Shown here in pieces: positions 34,337 through 43,409 of a stretch of DNA of 64,000 nucleotides; position 1 is the stretch's first letter; each line of letters starts with the position of its first letter. The position numbers were made by a program, and so were the translations under genes. Below the pieces are notes generated by a model, which saw nothing but the letters and a program-made list of their open reading frames with translations, did no database searches and was not told where the DNA came from. This stretch comes from Novosphingobium resinovorum (GTDB lineage: Bacteria > Pseudomonadota > Alphaproteobacteria > Sphingomonadales > Sphingomonadaceae). Location: assembly GCF_001742225.1 (NCBI RefSeq), contig NZ_CP017076.1, positions 1,079,001-1,143,000 of the forward strand, given 5' to 3'.

Positions 34337-35290
34337 ATGCGCTGGGTATTCGGAGCCGCCATGCTGGCGATTACCTCCATGGCCGGCGCTCAGCCGCCCG
34401 AGGTGCCCTCCGACGCGCAGCTTCGCGAACGCTACGCCCTCCCGGCTTCGCACTTCGACACCATTGCCGGGGAGCCGTTGCACTACGTCGACGAAGGGCG
34501 CGGTCCGGCGATCCTGCTGCTGCATGGCTCCTATGCGAACTTGCGGCAGTGGGACGGCTGGGCGGCGAAGCTGAAGCGCCATTACCGGGTAATCCGCTTC
34601 GACCAGTCGCCGCTCGGCCTGTCCGGTCCGAACCCGCGCAACGATTATGAACTGAGCCAGCGCATTGCCGTGATCGACGCGCTGATGGACAAGCTCGGCG
34701 TCCGCCGCTTCGTCATCGTCGGCACCTCCAGTGCGGGTGTGCAAACCGCTGCCTACGCCGTCGCGCGGCCCGAGCGGGTCTCGGGCGTGATCCTCTCGAA
34801 CATAGCCGCCGGGCCGCTCAAGATCGACTACGCGGCGATGCCGCAGGCGCTCAAGGATGCGGTGGCGCAGGATGCGAAGCATCCCGGCTGGCACGAGCCT
34901 GAATTCTGGCGCCAGATCATGCTGGCGAACATGCTGGACGCGAAGGCGGTCACGCCCGGACTGGTGGATCAGTGGACCGACCTCAACAACCGCGCGATGC
35001 GCGATCCGGCGACCACGGCGGGCGCGATGAAGGCGGCGACGGGCTCGCTGGCGTTCGCGCGCACCCCGGATGACTTGCGCGCGATCACCGTGCCGAGCCT
35101 GTTGCTGTGGTCCTCTGACGACCATGAAGTGCCGCTGGAGAAGGACGGGCGGCAGGCGCTCGACCTGCTCGGGGCGAAGGACAAGCGCCTCGAGGTGGTG
35201 GCGCAGTGCGGGCACATGATGCCGATGGACTGCCCCGCGCGCTCGGTGGACACGGCGATGCCGTTCCTGAAGCGCGTGGCGGGGAAATGA
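34337..35290 (+). CDS. exported alpha/beta hydrolase
   Basis: 317 residues from ATG 34337, chosen because AAGGAG lies six bases upstream (the ATG at 34331 abuts it). A signal peptide (MRWVFGAAMLAITSMAGA) predicts export. Active-site residues are canonical: LLHGSYANL, Ser in VGTSSAG, Asp in WSSDD, His in CGHMMPMD. Periplasmic esterase or amidase activity is likely. It is similar in its YANLRQWD and VIRFDQSP segments to the proteins at 24407 and 50258, giving three exported canonical hydrolases beside five cytoplasmic non-canonical ones. Last gene of the operon; a REP hairpin follows at once. Confidence 0.88.
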   Translation: MRWVFGAAMLAITSMAGAQPPEVPSDAQLRERYALPASHFDTIAGEPLHYVDEGRGPAILLLHGSYANLRQWDGWAAKLKRHYRVIRFDQSPLGLSGPNPRNDYELSQRIAVIDALMDKLGVRRFVIVGTSSAGVQTAAYAVARPERVSGVILSNIAAGPLKIDYAAMPQALKDAVAQDAKHPGWHEPEFWRQIMLANMLDAKAVTPGLVDQWTDLNNRAMRDPATTAGAMKAATGSLAFARTPDDLRAITVPSLLLWSSDDHEVPLEKDGRQALDLLGAKDKRLEVVAQCGHMMPMDCPARSVDTAMPFLKRVAGK

Positions 35291-35319
35291 CGTCGTCCCG
35301 GATCGAGTCCGGGACGACG
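35291..35319. repeat. REP hairpin of the GTCGTCCCGGA type
   Basis: Perfect 12-base arms CGTCGTCCCGGA (35291-35302) and complement (35308-35319), five-base loop, in the gap between convergent genes. A second copy is at 61873-61901, there inside a coding frame. It may also serve as terminator. Confidence 0.85.
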
Positions 35320-35327
35320 CTAAGGCC

Positions 35328-36512
35328 TCACTTCATCGCCGAACAGGCGTACCAGCTGCCGATCATCGCCTGGCCCTGCGGGTGGCCTTCGGTGAAGAAG
35401 TCCTCGCGATCGGGCTTCAGGTAAGACGTGCCCTTGCGGTAGCCCACCAGCACCGTGTCACCCGCAAAACCGGCATCGACGGCGACCTTGTGCCAGTCGA
35501 TCCGCGCCAGCGAGGTCATGAACGGTTCGTTGTTGTAGTGGCTCTCGAAGTCGCAGCGCATCTGGTCCCAGAGCGACAGGTGCTCGTGGCGCGGCGGTAC
35601 GTCCACGTGGCACATCACGCCGCCGTCCCGCAGCAGGCGATGGCATTCCTTGAAGATCTGCCGCATTCCCTTGGCCGAAGTCTCGTGCATCACGGCAGAC
35701 GAGCAGACGAGATCGAAGCTGCCGTCCGCGAAGTCGGTATGCTCGGCGTCCTGCTGGCTGAAGTGGATCGGCACGCCCATCGATTCCGCGCGGGCATGGC
35801 CATAGCGCAGCATCGGCGCGCCGACGTCGAGCGCGAAGATCTCCGCGTCCGGGAAAGCCTGCGCGATGGCGACGGTCGAATGGCCCACCGAGCAGCCGAG
35901 GTCGAGGATGCGCTTCGGCTTGAAGTCCGGGTAGAAGTCCTGAACGTGGCTGGCGAGGCTGTGCCCGCGCCCGTCGTTCTTCCATCCACCGTTGAGGTTG
36001 CGCAGGTAGGTCGAGGCGAAGCGGTCGTAGAGCGCCCCGGCGCGAAAATCGTCCTGCGCGGTATCGACCACGTAGCTGCCCGGCATCCGGTGATGGTCGA
36101 AGGCGGCGATGTAACGCGGGATCTCAAGCTCCGGGTTCAGCCGCAGCGAGCCCTTGGGCTCGGCCACCTGCGCCTTCACCTTGCCTGCGAGTTCGTCGTA
36201 CTGGCGGTCGATCGCGCCGTCCAGCGCCTGCCAGATGCGGTCCTGGTAGGTGAGCGAGAGCGTCAGCCAGTACTGGTGCAGCGGATGCGCTTCCAGCGCC
36301 TGACGGACCTGCGCGCTGGAGGTGGGCTTCGTGCCGGTCTTCTTCTCGATCCCGGGGACGATCACTTCGTCCAGCAGGCGGCGGTCGAGCGGGTCCATGT
36401 TGCGGTTGGTCCACGCCCGCATCGCGAGGAAATGGTCCTCCATCGCCTGCTCGTCATGAGTGGCCTGCGGCATGACCGCGTGGCCGAAGTGTTCCTGGCG
36501 GTACTGTTCCAT
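35328..36512 (-). CDS. class I SAM-dependent methyltransferase-like protein (M2)
   Basis: 394 residues. A helical N-domain (1-135) precedes DHHRMPGSY (139-147), then the methyltransferase domain with motif I RILDLGCSVGHST (201-213), AEIFALD, APMLRYGHARA, HETSAKGM and LLRDGGVMCHVD. Motif positions are nearly identical to M3 (57927-59150), which argues for a distinct family with a fixed N-domain. It follows S3 by 16 bases. The substrate is unknown; the N-domain may bind the small protein or a large substrate. Start ATG 36512. Confidence 0.86.
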   Translation of the reverse strand: MEQYRQEHFGHAVMPQATHDEQAMEDHFLAMRAWTNRNMDPLDRRLLDEVIVPGIEKKTGTKPTSSAQVRQALEAHPLHQYWLTLSLTYQDRIWQALDGAIDRQYDELAGKVKAQVAEPKGSLRLNPELEIPRYIAAFDHHRMPGSYVVDTAQDDFRAGALYDRFASTYLRNLNGGWKNDGRGHSLASHVQDFYPDFKPKRILDLGCSVGHSTVAIAQAFPDAEIFALDVGAPMLRYGHARAESMGVPIHFSQQDAEHTDFADGSFDLVCSSAVMHETSAKGMRQIFKECHRLLRDGGVMCHVDVPPRHEHLSLWDQMRCDFESHYNNEPFMTSLARIDWHKVAVDAGFAGDTVLVGYRKGTSYLKPDREDFFTEGHPQGQAMIGSWYACSAMK

Positions 36513-36528
36513 GGGTGATCCTCCTGCC

Positions 36529-36885
36529 TCAGTCGCGGGTCACGGCGTCGAGGACGCCTTCGTAGTCGTTCTGCTGTGCGAGTGCCTCGGGCATCAGCTT
36601 GTCGCGGGCGGAGCCGAGCACGCGGTCGTAGATCGCCTGGCGATAGGCGCTGCGCTCCGTCTTCGTCTGCGCGTCGGGTGCGAACATGTCGATGTCCGCC
36701 GGACCGTGCAAGCCCGCCGCCGCGAGCAGGCGTTCGTTCGCGTCGAGGCGGTCCTTGAGGACCACGACTTCGCCCAGCAGCGCCAGCACCATGCCGGCGA
36801 GGGCGTCGGTCGTCTCGCTTTCGAAGATGACCGGCTGGCTGCCCTTGGAGTGCGCCTTGCGGTCGAGGTTGATGCGGTCCGCCAC
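36529..36885 (-). CDS. small helical protein, module paralogue S3
   Basis: 118 residues from a GTG at 36885. Core helix DALAGMVLALLGEVVVLKDR followed by LDANERLLAAAGL, then an acidic linker and an Arg/Lys-rich helix. It matches the S1 and S4 pattern (M-hydrophobic-LA-x-E-hydrophobic-x-VL-x-x-RLD-x-x-ER). No known domain. It sits two bases after the ureidoglycolate-lyase-like gene and just before M2, so it is again paired with a methyltransferase-like protein. Confidence 0.78.
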   Translation of the reverse strand: MADRINLDRKAHSKGSQPVIFESETTDALAGMVLALLGEVVVLKDRLDANERLLAAAGLHGPADIDMFAPDAQTKTERSAYRQAIYDRVLGSARDKLMPEALAQQNDYEGVLDAVTRD

Positions 36886-36887
36886 TG

Positions 36888-37478
36888 TCAGTTCACTCCC
36901 AGATCGAAACGGAAGACGTGGCCGGTGCGCGCCACGATGTCCTTCTTGTCGAGGTCCGGCCCGTGGGCTTCCTCGGTCTGCGCGTCCTTGGCCTTGAGGT
37001 CGTAGCCGGTCTGGCTGGAGAGGATCACGACGAGGTCAGTGCCGTCCTCCACCGCGAAGGGAAATTCGTGCCAGGTGCCGATGTGCATGGCGAAGCCGGC
37101 GCTGCCGTCGAAGCGGAAAGCGCGGACTTTCGACAAGTCGGGCAGGTCGTCCTCGCCGGGAGGGGCCATGACTGCGACGAAGGGCTTGCCGCCCAATGGC
37201 AGGAATGCCTGCGTGTGCTGGAAATGGCGCTCCATGTAGCGCACTTCGCCCTGGCGGCGGTCCATCTGCGCGAGGGTGATCTCCACCGGATGCTCGCATA
37301 GAAAGCGCGCCGGGTAGCTCATCTTCACCGCGCCCTTGTAGAAGTCGACCGAGACCGGCGTGACCGGCGCCTCGCGGCCGACGATCGCGCCGAACGGCGC
37401 CAGCGCCTCGGCGCTAGCCGGTTCGACTTCGAGCTGGATTACCGTCAATTCGCCGGTGGCCCGGCTGTCCTGTGTCAT
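36888..37478 (-). CDS. ureidoglycolate lyase (AllA)-like cupin protein
   Basis: 196 residues, somewhat longer than typical AllA (about 160-170). Family features: EALAPFGAIVG at the start, YMERHFQHTQAFLPLGGKPFVAVMAPPG in the centre and IGTWHEFPFAV near residue 135. AllA splits ureidoglycolate to glyoxylate and urea, the end of allantoin breakdown. Beside hydantoinases and carbamoyl amidases it supports a ureide theme, though the operon partners (S3, M2) are not purine genes, so it may act on another ureido or hydroxy acid. First gene of a three-gene minus operon. Confidence 0.78.
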   Translation of the reverse strand: MTQDSRATGELTVIQLEVEPASAEALAPFGAIVGREAPVTPVSVDFYKGAVKMSYPARFLCEHPVEITLAQMDRRQGEVRYMERHFQHTQAFLPLGGKPFVAVMAPPGEDDLPDLSKVRAFRFDGSAGFAMHIGTWHEFPFAVEDGTDLVVILSSQTGYDLKAKDAQTEEAHGPDLDKKDIVARTGHVFRFDLGVN

Positions 37479-37567
37479 CCCTGTCTTCCCTCTGCCTTTC
37501 TGGCGAGGCGAGAATGATCGAGAATCGGAAATCTATTAGGGTGCAACAGTAAATTGATCGCCAGATG

Positions 37568-37676
37568 GAGAGGGCGGTGCTGCGACCCTTCGACAGGCTC
37601 AGGGTGAGCGGGGGTGGTGCAGGGACCAGTAGTCACGGCCCTCTCCACCCCGCTCAGGCTGAGCTTGTCGAAGCCC
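37568..37676. repeat. REP pair of the TTCGACARGCTCAG type
   Basis: Two inverted REP units, 37586-37611 (CCTTCGACAGGCTCAGGGTG) and 37650-37676 (GCTCAGGCTGAGCTTGTCGA), bounded by GGAGAGGGC/GCCCTCTCC arms. It fills most of 37479-37682, between the AllA-like operon promoter and the esterase stop. Confidence 0.85.
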
Positions 37677-37682
37677 CTCGGC

Positions 37683-38891
37683 CTAGCGGAACAGCCTCGG
37701 CGCGAAGTCCGCGAGGTAGCGGCGCCAGTTGGGCCATTCATGCCCGCCGCCGGTCTCGTTGTAATGATACGCGATGTGGTAGCGATCGAACAGCGCGCGG
37801 GTCGGCGCGACGGTGCCGTAGAGGAAGTCGTCCTTGCCCATCGCGAAGTAGAGCAGCCTGAGATCGCGCGCCGATTGCTTGAGCGCGGCATCATAAGTCT
37901 TCGCGTATTCGTCCACGCGGCCCTTGTCGGGACCAACGCCCAGACCCATCGAGAACACGCCGATCCAGCGGAACAGGTCGGGATGCGTCAACCCGTTGCG
38001 CAGCGTGTGCGATCCGCCCATCGACAGTCCCGCCATCGCCCGCGTTGCCGGGCGCGCGTCGGTGCGGTAGTTGGCGTCGACGTAAGGGATCAGGTCCTTG
38101 ATCAGTTCGTTGCCGAAGTCCGGGTTGTCGAGCGTCATGACGCCTTCGCGCAGCGGTGTATGGCCGTCCGGCATGACGACGATCATCGGCACGGCCTTGC
38201 CGCTGGCGATCAAGTTGTCGAGGATCAGGTTGGCGTGGCCGACGCTGGTCCAGCTGTCGTCGCTGTCACCCGCGCCGTGGACCAGATAGAGCACCGGGTA
38301 CTTGCGCGCGTCCTTCGTGTAGCCGGGCGGCGTGTAGACATGGGCGCGGCGCTTGATGCCGAGCGAATTGGACCAATACTCGACGGTCGAGACGGTGCCG
38401 TGGGCGACTTTGGCATCCCACGTCTGGAACGCGCCTTCGGGGCCGATGACCTCGAAGGTGGAATTGATGCCCTTCAGTTCCTCGGAGAAAGTCTTGCCGA
38501 GCGGATCGGGCGTCTTCACGCCATCGACGCGGAAGGCGAAGCGGGAGGTGTCGGCGGGGACGGGCTGGGGCGTGGTGACGGTCCACAGGCCGGTCTTGTC
38601 CTTCGCCATCGTCAGGCCCTGCGGCGTACCTGGCGGGAAGCCCATCGGGATGATCTTCGCGATGTCGGTGCTGGTGAGCAGCACCTCTTTCGCATCAGGC
38701 GCGCAGATGCGGAAGGTGACGCGCTGGTCGGGAAGCTGTTCGACCGACTTGAACGGGGCTGGGCCGGAATAGAACGGCGGTGTGACGCAAGTGGACGGAT
38801 CAAGCTGTACCGGCTGCTGCGCGGTGGCTGGCGCAAGCGGCATGGCGGTGGCGGCGCTCAGCGCGGCCAGAAAAGCGAGCCTGAATGACAT
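37683..38891 (-). CDS. secreted esterase (enterochelin-esterase/esterase D-like) with N-terminal beta domain
   Basis: 402 residues with a signal peptide (to about residue 25). Residues 45-160 form a CBM48/IsoAmylase-N-like beta domain, followed by an esterase-D-type hydrolase domain: VLYLVHGAGDSDDSWT, Ser in MAGLSMGGSHT, Asp near FAMGKDD and His in GGGHEWPNW. Similar two-domain esterases hydrolyse siderophore or feruloyl esters in the periplasm or outside. Stands alone between repeats. It may release an esterified substrate before uptake through the TonB receptors. Confidence 0.88.
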   Translation of the reverse strand: MSFRLAFLAALSAATAMPLAPATAQQPVQLDPSTCVTPPFYSGPAPFKSVEQLPDQRVTFRICAPDAKEVLLTSTDIAKIIPMGFPPGTPQGLTMAKDKTGLWTVTTPQPVPADTSRFAFRVDGVKTPDPLGKTFSEELKGINSTFEVIGPEGAFQTWDAKVAHGTVSTVEYWSNSLGIKRRAHVYTPPGYTKDARKYPVLYLVHGAGDSDDSWTSVGHANLILDNLIASGKAVPMIVVMPDGHTPLREGVMTLDNPDFGNELIKDLIPYVDANYRTDARPATRAMAGLSMGGSHTLRNGLTHPDLFRWIGVFSMGLGVGPDKGRVDEYAKTYDAALKQSARDLRLLYFAMGKDDFLYGTVAPTRALFDRYHIAYHYNETGGGHEWPNWRRYLADFAPRLFR

Positions 38892-39030
38892 GCAGGAATC
38901 CCTGATAGATGCAGCTTATCGCTGCAAGCATCAGTCGATCCCAGCTGCCGGCTGCGGGCAAGGAGGCTGCAGTGCCTTGCCCGCCTGTTGGATTTCGACG
39001 TGCATGTTCACCTGCCCCACTTCCCCCGCT

Positions 39031-39060
39031 CGTCATTGCTTCGCTACGCTCGCAATGACG
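39031..39060. repeat. REP hairpin of the GTCATTGC type
   Basis: Arms CGTCATTGC (39031-39039) and GCAATGACG (39052-39060) with a partly paired centre. This is a common alphaproteobacterial REP sequence, between the ADH stop and the esterase start. Confidence 0.8.
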
Positions 39061-39076
39061 GAGGTGAGGCCATGCC

Positions 39077-40201
39077 TCAGAACCGGATGATCTGGCGGAT
39101 CGCCTCGCCGCGATCCATCGCGTCGAGCATTTCGTTCAGGTCGTCCAGCTTGTGCGTGGAGCTGATGAGGCGGTCCACCGGCAGGCGGCCGGCTTTCCAC
39201 ATCGCCACGTAGCGCGGAATGTCGCGCGCCGGGATCGACGAGCCCATGTAGGAGCCGATCAGCGACTTGCCCTCGGCCACCAGCGAGACGGCCTGCAGGT
39301 CGAGCCGCTGCTCGGGGGAGGGCAGGCCCACGGTGACGACACGGCCGCCGCGACGCGCTGCGGTATAGGCCGAGGCCAGCACCTTGGCGTTGCCCACGGT
39401 CTCGATCACGACGTCGGCCTTCCCGCCCAGATGCTCGGCCATCACGGCCTCAAGCTGGTCCGGGGTGGTGCCGATCGCACCGAGATCATCGGCCAGCGCG
39501 ATCTTGTTCGGTGCAAGGTCCACGCCGATGACCGTCGCCGCCCCGCTCGCCACGGCGCCCATCAGCGCCGCAAGGCCGACGCCGCCGAGGCCGAAGACCA
39601 CCACTGTCTCGCCGGCGCGGATCGCGGCGCTGTTGATCGCCGCGCCCACGCCCGTCAGCACCGCGCAGCCGAACACGGCGGCGACTTCGGCGGGAATGTC
39701 ACGGTCCACCTTCACGGTCGAGCGCTGATCGACCACCACATGCGTCGCGAAGCACGAGACTCCGAGGTGGTGGTGCACGTCGCTGCCGCAGTCGTGCAGA
39801 CGGAAGCCGCCGCCGATCAGCTCGCCGCGCCCGTTCGCCGCCGCGCCCGTCTCGCACAAGTAGCCCTCGCCCGAGAGGCACGGGGTGCAGCGGCCGCACG
39901 AAGGCAGGAACACCAGCACCACGCGGTCGCCGACCTCGAGGCCGGTTACGCCGGGGCCGAGTGCCTCGACGATGCCGGTGCCTTCGTGGCCCAGTGCCAT
40001 CGGCATCGGGCGCACGCGGTCGCCGTTCACCACCGATAGGTCGGAGTGGCACAGGCCCGCCGCGTCGATGGCGACGCGCACTTCGCCCTGTCCGGGTGCG
40101 TCGAGGTCCAGTTCCGCGAAGCGCAGCGGTGCGTTCTCGGCGTAAGGCTTGGCATTCCCGCCCGACTGGGCGAGCACCGCCGCGCGCGTCGTGGTGCCCA
40201 T
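39077..40201 (-). CDS. Zn-dependent medium-chain alcohol dehydrogenase
   Basis: 374 residues from ATG 40201 (TGATG overlap with the lyase). Catalytic-Zn residues in AAGLCHSDLS, GHEGTG and the later Cys; structural-Zn cysteines in CGRCTPCLSGEGYLC; Rossmann motif VFGLGGVGLAA with VIGVD, pointing to NAD. Similar to benzyl-alcohol/formaldehyde-type dehydrogenases. It oxidises an alcohol or reduces a carbonyl derived from the LeuC/LeuD-lyase steps. Last gene of the operon from 43030. Confidence 0.92.
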   Translation of the reverse strand: MGTTTRAAVLAQSGGNAKPYAENAPLRFAELDLDAPGQGEVRVAIDAAGLCHSDLSVVNGDRVRPMPMALGHEGTGIVEALGPGVTGLEVGDRVVLVFLPSCGRCTPCLSGEGYLCETGAAANGRGELIGGGFRLHDCGSDVHHHLGVSCFATHVVVDQRSTVKVDRDIPAEVAAVFGCAVLTGVGAAINSAAIRAGETVVVFGLGGVGLAALMGAVASGAATVIGVDLAPNKIALADDLGAIGTTPDQLEAVMAEHLGGKADVVIETVGNAKVLASAYTAARRGGRVVTVGLPSPEQRLDLQAVSLVAEGKSLIGSYMGSSIPARDIPRYVAMWKAGRLPVDRLISSTHKLDDLNEMLDAMDRGEAIRQIIRF

Positions 40202-41055
40202 CAGCGCGCCCACTTCTTGTCGAACGCCCAGACCTCCTCGAAGCCGACGAGCGAGCAGAATTCCTTGAAATCGAACAGGCCGGGCTCGGTCGGCTCGCCG
40301 GTGCCGTGGTCACGCAGCTGGTTCAGCGCCAGCTCCATCGCGCGGGCCGACACGAGGCTGGTGAGCGCGGGGTAGATCGCGAAGGCGAAACCGAGTTCGG
40401 CCAGCACGTCGGTCGGGTAGGGCGGGGTCACGCCGCCGTTGGCGATGTTGACCATGACCGGCTTGCCGAAGGTCTCGCAGACCTTGCGCATCTCTTCCTC
40501 CGTGGTCACGGCCTCGGGGAAGAGGATGTCGGCGCCGGCCTTGTCGTAGGCTTCGAGGCGGCGCATCGTCTCGTCGAGGCCGAAGCTCTGGTAGGCGTCG
40601 GTGCGGGCGATGATCAGCATGTCCTCGCGCGCTTCGGCGGCGACCTTGATCTTGTCGACCATCTCTTCGGTGGTGACGACGCGCTTGCCCGGGGTGTGGC
40701 CGCACTTCTTGGGGAATTCCTGATCCTCGATCTGGATCGCGGCGATGCCCGCCTGCTCGTAGCCCTTCACGGTATGGTGGACGTTGAGAAGACCGCCGAA
40801 GCCGGTGTCGGCGTCCGCGATCAGGGCCGAGCCGATGGTGCGCTTGATCGTCGCCATGCGGTCCAGCATCTGGGTGTAGCTGACGATACCCGCATCCGGC
40901 AGGCCGTAGCCCGAGGCGGTCGTCCAGTAGCCGCTGCCGTAGACGACGTCGAAGCCCGCGCGCTCCGCCATCAGCGCGGCGATCATGTCGTGCACGCCGG
41001 GGACCGGGAAGAACTCGCCCTTGGCCAGCTTGGCCTTCAGGATGTTTGCGCTCAT
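40201..41055 (-). CDS. isocitrate lyase/PEP mutase-superfamily C-C lyase (second copy)
   Basis: 284 residues. Mg site DADTGFGG, loop KKCGH, ARTDAY, ILFPEAVTTEEEM and NGGVTPPYP. Same superfamily as 2040-2930 but clearly diverged. Overlaps LeuD (ATGA) and ADH (TGATG). The order hydro-lyase large subunit, small subunit, lyase resembles in logic the dimethylmaleate hydratase/2,3-dimethylmalate lyase pair of nicotinate fermentation, in which the hydrated dicarboxylate is split to pyruvate and propionate. Cleavage of an alkylmalate is the best guess; oxaloacetate decarboxylase-type activity is the alternative. Confidence 0.88.
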   Translation of the reverse strand: MSANILKAKLAKGEFFPVPGVHDMIAALMAERAGFDVVYGSGYWTTASGYGLPDAGIVSYTQMLDRMATIKRTIGSALIADADTGFGGLLNVHHTVKGYEQAGIAAIQIEDQEFPKKCGHTPGKRVVTTEEMVDKIKVAAEAREDMLIIARTDAYQSFGLDETMRRLEAYDKAGADILFPEAVTTEEEMRKVCETFGKPVMVNIANGGVTPPYPTDVLAELGFAFAIYPALTSLVSARAMELALNQLRDHGTGEPTEPGLFDFKEFCSLVGFEEVWAFDKKWAR

Positions 41056-41645
41056 GCTTCAGTTTCCTCTGTCCAGAGCCACGGCGCGGCTGAGCGCTGG
41101 GCCTTTTCGAATGCGGTGATGTCCTGCCCGTGCAGGGCGAGGATACGGGTGGTGTTGTTCCAGCCGGCGAGCAGCATTTCGCGGTCGCTGTCGGGAACGG
41201 TGAAGGCGAATTCCTGCCCGGCGCAGGTCACGGTCTGCGCGGCGAGGTCGATGGCAAGGTCGTTGCCCGTTTTCGCCAGCGCCTGCAGCGCGGCGAGCGT
41301 CGCGGGCTCCATCATCCCTGCCACCATGCCGTTGTTGGCGCAGTTGCCGCGGAAGATCTCGCCGAAGCTGGGCGCGAACACGGCGGTCAGGCCCATGCCG
41401 TCGAGCGACCAGACGGCATGCTCGCGGCTCGATCCGCAGCCGAAGTTGGCGCCCGCCAGCAGGACCGGCGGCTTGCCCGCAGCCTCGTAGGCTTCGAGCA
41501 GGGCCGGCCGGTCATGAAAGGCGAAGCGGCCGAGGCCCTTGCGCTCGGTGTGCAGCAGGAAGCGCGCGGGGAAGATGATGTCGGTGTCGACGTCATCCTC
41601 CGCCAGCACGAAGGCGGGGGCGGTGAAGGGGGTGAAGCCGGGCAT
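41052..41645 (-). CDS. leuD: LeuD-like hydro-lyase small subunit (isopropylmalate/alkylmalate isomerase type)
   Basis: 197 residues, full LeuD length. Motifs: DVDTDIIFPARFL, LLAGANFGCGSSREHAVWSL and FRGNCANNG. Forms the swivelling domain of an aconitase-family dehydratase together with the LeuC-like protein upstream (TGATG overlap). In leucine synthesis it isomerises isopropylmalate; here leuA and leuB are absent and a C-C lyase follows, so a catabolic hydratase acting on maleate, citraconate or a dialkylmaleate is more likely. The symbol denotes family only. Confidence 0.88.
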   Translation of the reverse strand: MPGFTPFTAPAFVLAEDDVDTDIIFPARFLLHTERKGLGRFAFHDRPALLEAYEAAGKPPVLLAGANFGCGSSREHAVWSLDGMGLTAVFAPSFGEIFRGNCANNGMVAGMMEPATLAALQALAKTGNDLAIDLAAQTVTCAGQEFAFTVPDSDREMLLAGWNNTTRILALHGQDITAFEKAQRSAAPWLWTEETEA

Positions 41646-43030
41646 CAGGCGAACTCCTTCCGGACATCGACGATGTGGCCGGCAATCGCGGCGGCGGCGA
41701 CCATCGCCGGGCTGGCGAGGTGCGTGCGCGCACCCGCGCCCTGACGGCCCTCGAAGTTGCGGTTGGAAGTGGAGATGGAGCGCTTGCCTTCGGGCACGAA
41801 GTCTCCGTTCATCGCCACGCAGAGCGAGCAGCCCGCGTGATGCCACGCAAATCCCGCCGCCTCGAACAGCTTGTCGAGCCCTTCGGCTTCGGCCTGGTGC
41901 TTGGTGACGGTGGAGCCGGGGACGACCATCGCGGTGACACCCTCGGCGACATGGCGGCCGCGGATCACGCCCGCGGCGGCGCGCAAGTCCTCGATGCGGC
42001 TGTTGGTGCAGCTGCCGATGAAGGCATAGTCGATGCCGATCCCGGCGATCGGCTTGCCCGCTTCAAGGCCCATGTAGTCCAGCGCGCGGGCAGGGCCGGC
42101 GGGCACGGTGCCGTCCACAGCCATGACCTGATCGGGCGAGGTGCCGAAGGTCACCTGCGGGGCGATGGCGGCGGCGTCGATCTCGACGGTGCGGTCGAAC
42201 ACGGCGTCGTCGTCGGAGCGCAGGGTGCGCCACCAGGCGACGGCCTGATCCCACATCGCGCCCTGCGGCGCGCGCGGGCGGCCCTTGAGCCAGGCGAAGG
42301 TGGTTTCGTCCGGCGCCACGAGGGCGACCCGCGACCCGGCCTCGATGCCCATGTTGCACAGCGTCATGCGCGCTTCCATCGACGCGGCGCGCACCGCCTC
42401 GCCGGTGAACTCGATCGCATGGCCGATGCCGCCGCCCGCGCCGATCGTGCCGATCAGGGCGAGGATCATGTCCTTGGTGGTGACATGCGGCTGCAGCTGC
42501 CCGGCGTAGTGGACGCGCAGGTTCCGGTTGCGCGCCTGCCAGAGCGTCTGCGTGGCCATCACCGTGCCGCACTCGCTGGCGCCGATGCCGAAGGCCAAGG
42601 CCCCGAAGGCGCCGTGTGTGGCGGTATGACTGTCGCCGCAGACTAGCGAGATGCCGGGCATCGTGAAGCCTTGCTCGGGCGAGATGACATGGACGATGCC
42701 CTGCCGCTCGCCTTCCAGCGCGAGGTATTCGATGCCGAACTCGGCGCAGTTCGCCTCCAGCAGCGCGACCTGCTTGCGCGCGAGTTCGCCCTTGATCGCG
42801 CCGCCGCGCTCCGAGGTCGGCACGGCATGGTCTGGCACCGCCAGCTGCGTCACCGGGCGGCGCACCGTAAGGGCATTGTCGCGCAGCAGCTCGAAGGACT
42901 GCGGGGTGCTCACCTCGTGCAGGAGGTGGCGGTCGATATAGATCAGGTCCTTGCCAGCCTCCCCGCGCACGACCGTGTGCGCGTCCCAGAGGCGGTCGTA
43001 GAGCGTTCTCGGAGCAGATTGGCTGGTCAT
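41645..43030 (-). CDS. leuC: LeuC-like hydro-lyase large subunit
   Basis: 461 residues from ATG 43030, start chosen by match to the LeuC N-terminus ([12 protein letters not shown]); an ATG at 43042 is possible. 4Fe-4S ligands are in IGSCTNSR and [10 protein letters not shown], with [19 protein letters not shown] and [19 protein letters not shown] also typical. Aconitase-superfamily dehydratase large subunit, cytoplasmic. It leads the operon to LeuD, lyase and ADH and is divergent from an IclR regulator, which is unlike biosynthetic leu operons. A recent leucine-biosynthesis duplication cannot be excluded. Confidence 0.9.
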   Translation of the reverse strand: MTSQSAPRTLYDRLWDAHTVVRGEAGKDLIYIDRHLLHEVSTPQSFELLRDNALTVRRPVTQLAVPDHAVPTSERGGAIKGELARKQVALLEANCAEFGIEYLALEGERQGIVHVISPEQGFTMPGISLVCGDSHTATHGAFGALAFGIGASECGTVMATQTLWQARNRNLRVHYAGQLQPHVTTKDMILALIGTIGAGGGIGHAIEFTGEAVRAASMEARMTLCNMGIEAGSRVALVAPDETTFAWLKGRPRAPQGAMWDQAVAWWRTLRSDDDAVFDRTVEIDAAAIAPQVTFGTSPDQVMAVDGTVPAGPARALDYMGLEAGKPIAGIGIDYAFIGSCTNSRIEDLRAAAGVIRGRHVAEGVTAMVVPGSTVTKHQAEAEGLDKLFEAAGFAWHHAGCSLCVAMNGDFVPEGKRSISTSNRNFEGRQGAGARTHLASPAMVAAAAIAGHIVDVRKEFA

Positions 43031-43199
43031 CACGTCACGCATTGGAATGGGCAAGAGGCGCCGTCGAGCGATCGGCGCGGCATGTCCGTTCTACGGATAG
43101 TCGCGCCCGGTGATGCGCGCCAGCCCGGCTCGCTTTCTTGGAATCGTCATTGCGAAGCGAATCTGTCGCGGTCCGTACCTCTGATCCCAAAACCATCCC

Positions 43200-43307
43200 C
43201 CGCTCAGGCTGAGCTTGTCGAAGCCCGCCCGCAACGCCGGGCCATCTGCTGCATCGCGTGCGGCCAGCGCCTCGCCGCCGGGGCTTCGACAAGCTCAGCC
43301 TGAGCGG
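43200..43307. repeat. REP inverted pair of the GCTTCGACAAGCTCAGC type
   Basis: Two perfectly complementary 27-base units, 43200-43226 and 43281-43307, separated by 54 bases. Same family as 37568-37676, but with exact pairing here. Confidence 0.9.
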
Positions 43308-43409
43308 AGTTGAGAGCGTGGACTTCTTCGCGTCCGAGCCCCGAGTGATTCGGATTCGCCGTTGGTGAAGGAGCCAATCCGGGCCTTGCTTCCGGACGCG
43401 AGCAAAGGA

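Noticed and set aside
39077..43030. Ordinary leucine biosynthesis operon
   Set aside because: leuA and leuB are missing and a C-C lyase and ADH are translationally linked; not fully excluded without the rest of the genome.
37568..43307. CRISPR-like repeats
   Set aside because: The repeats are inverted pairs without regular spacers and no cas genes are present; they are REP elements.
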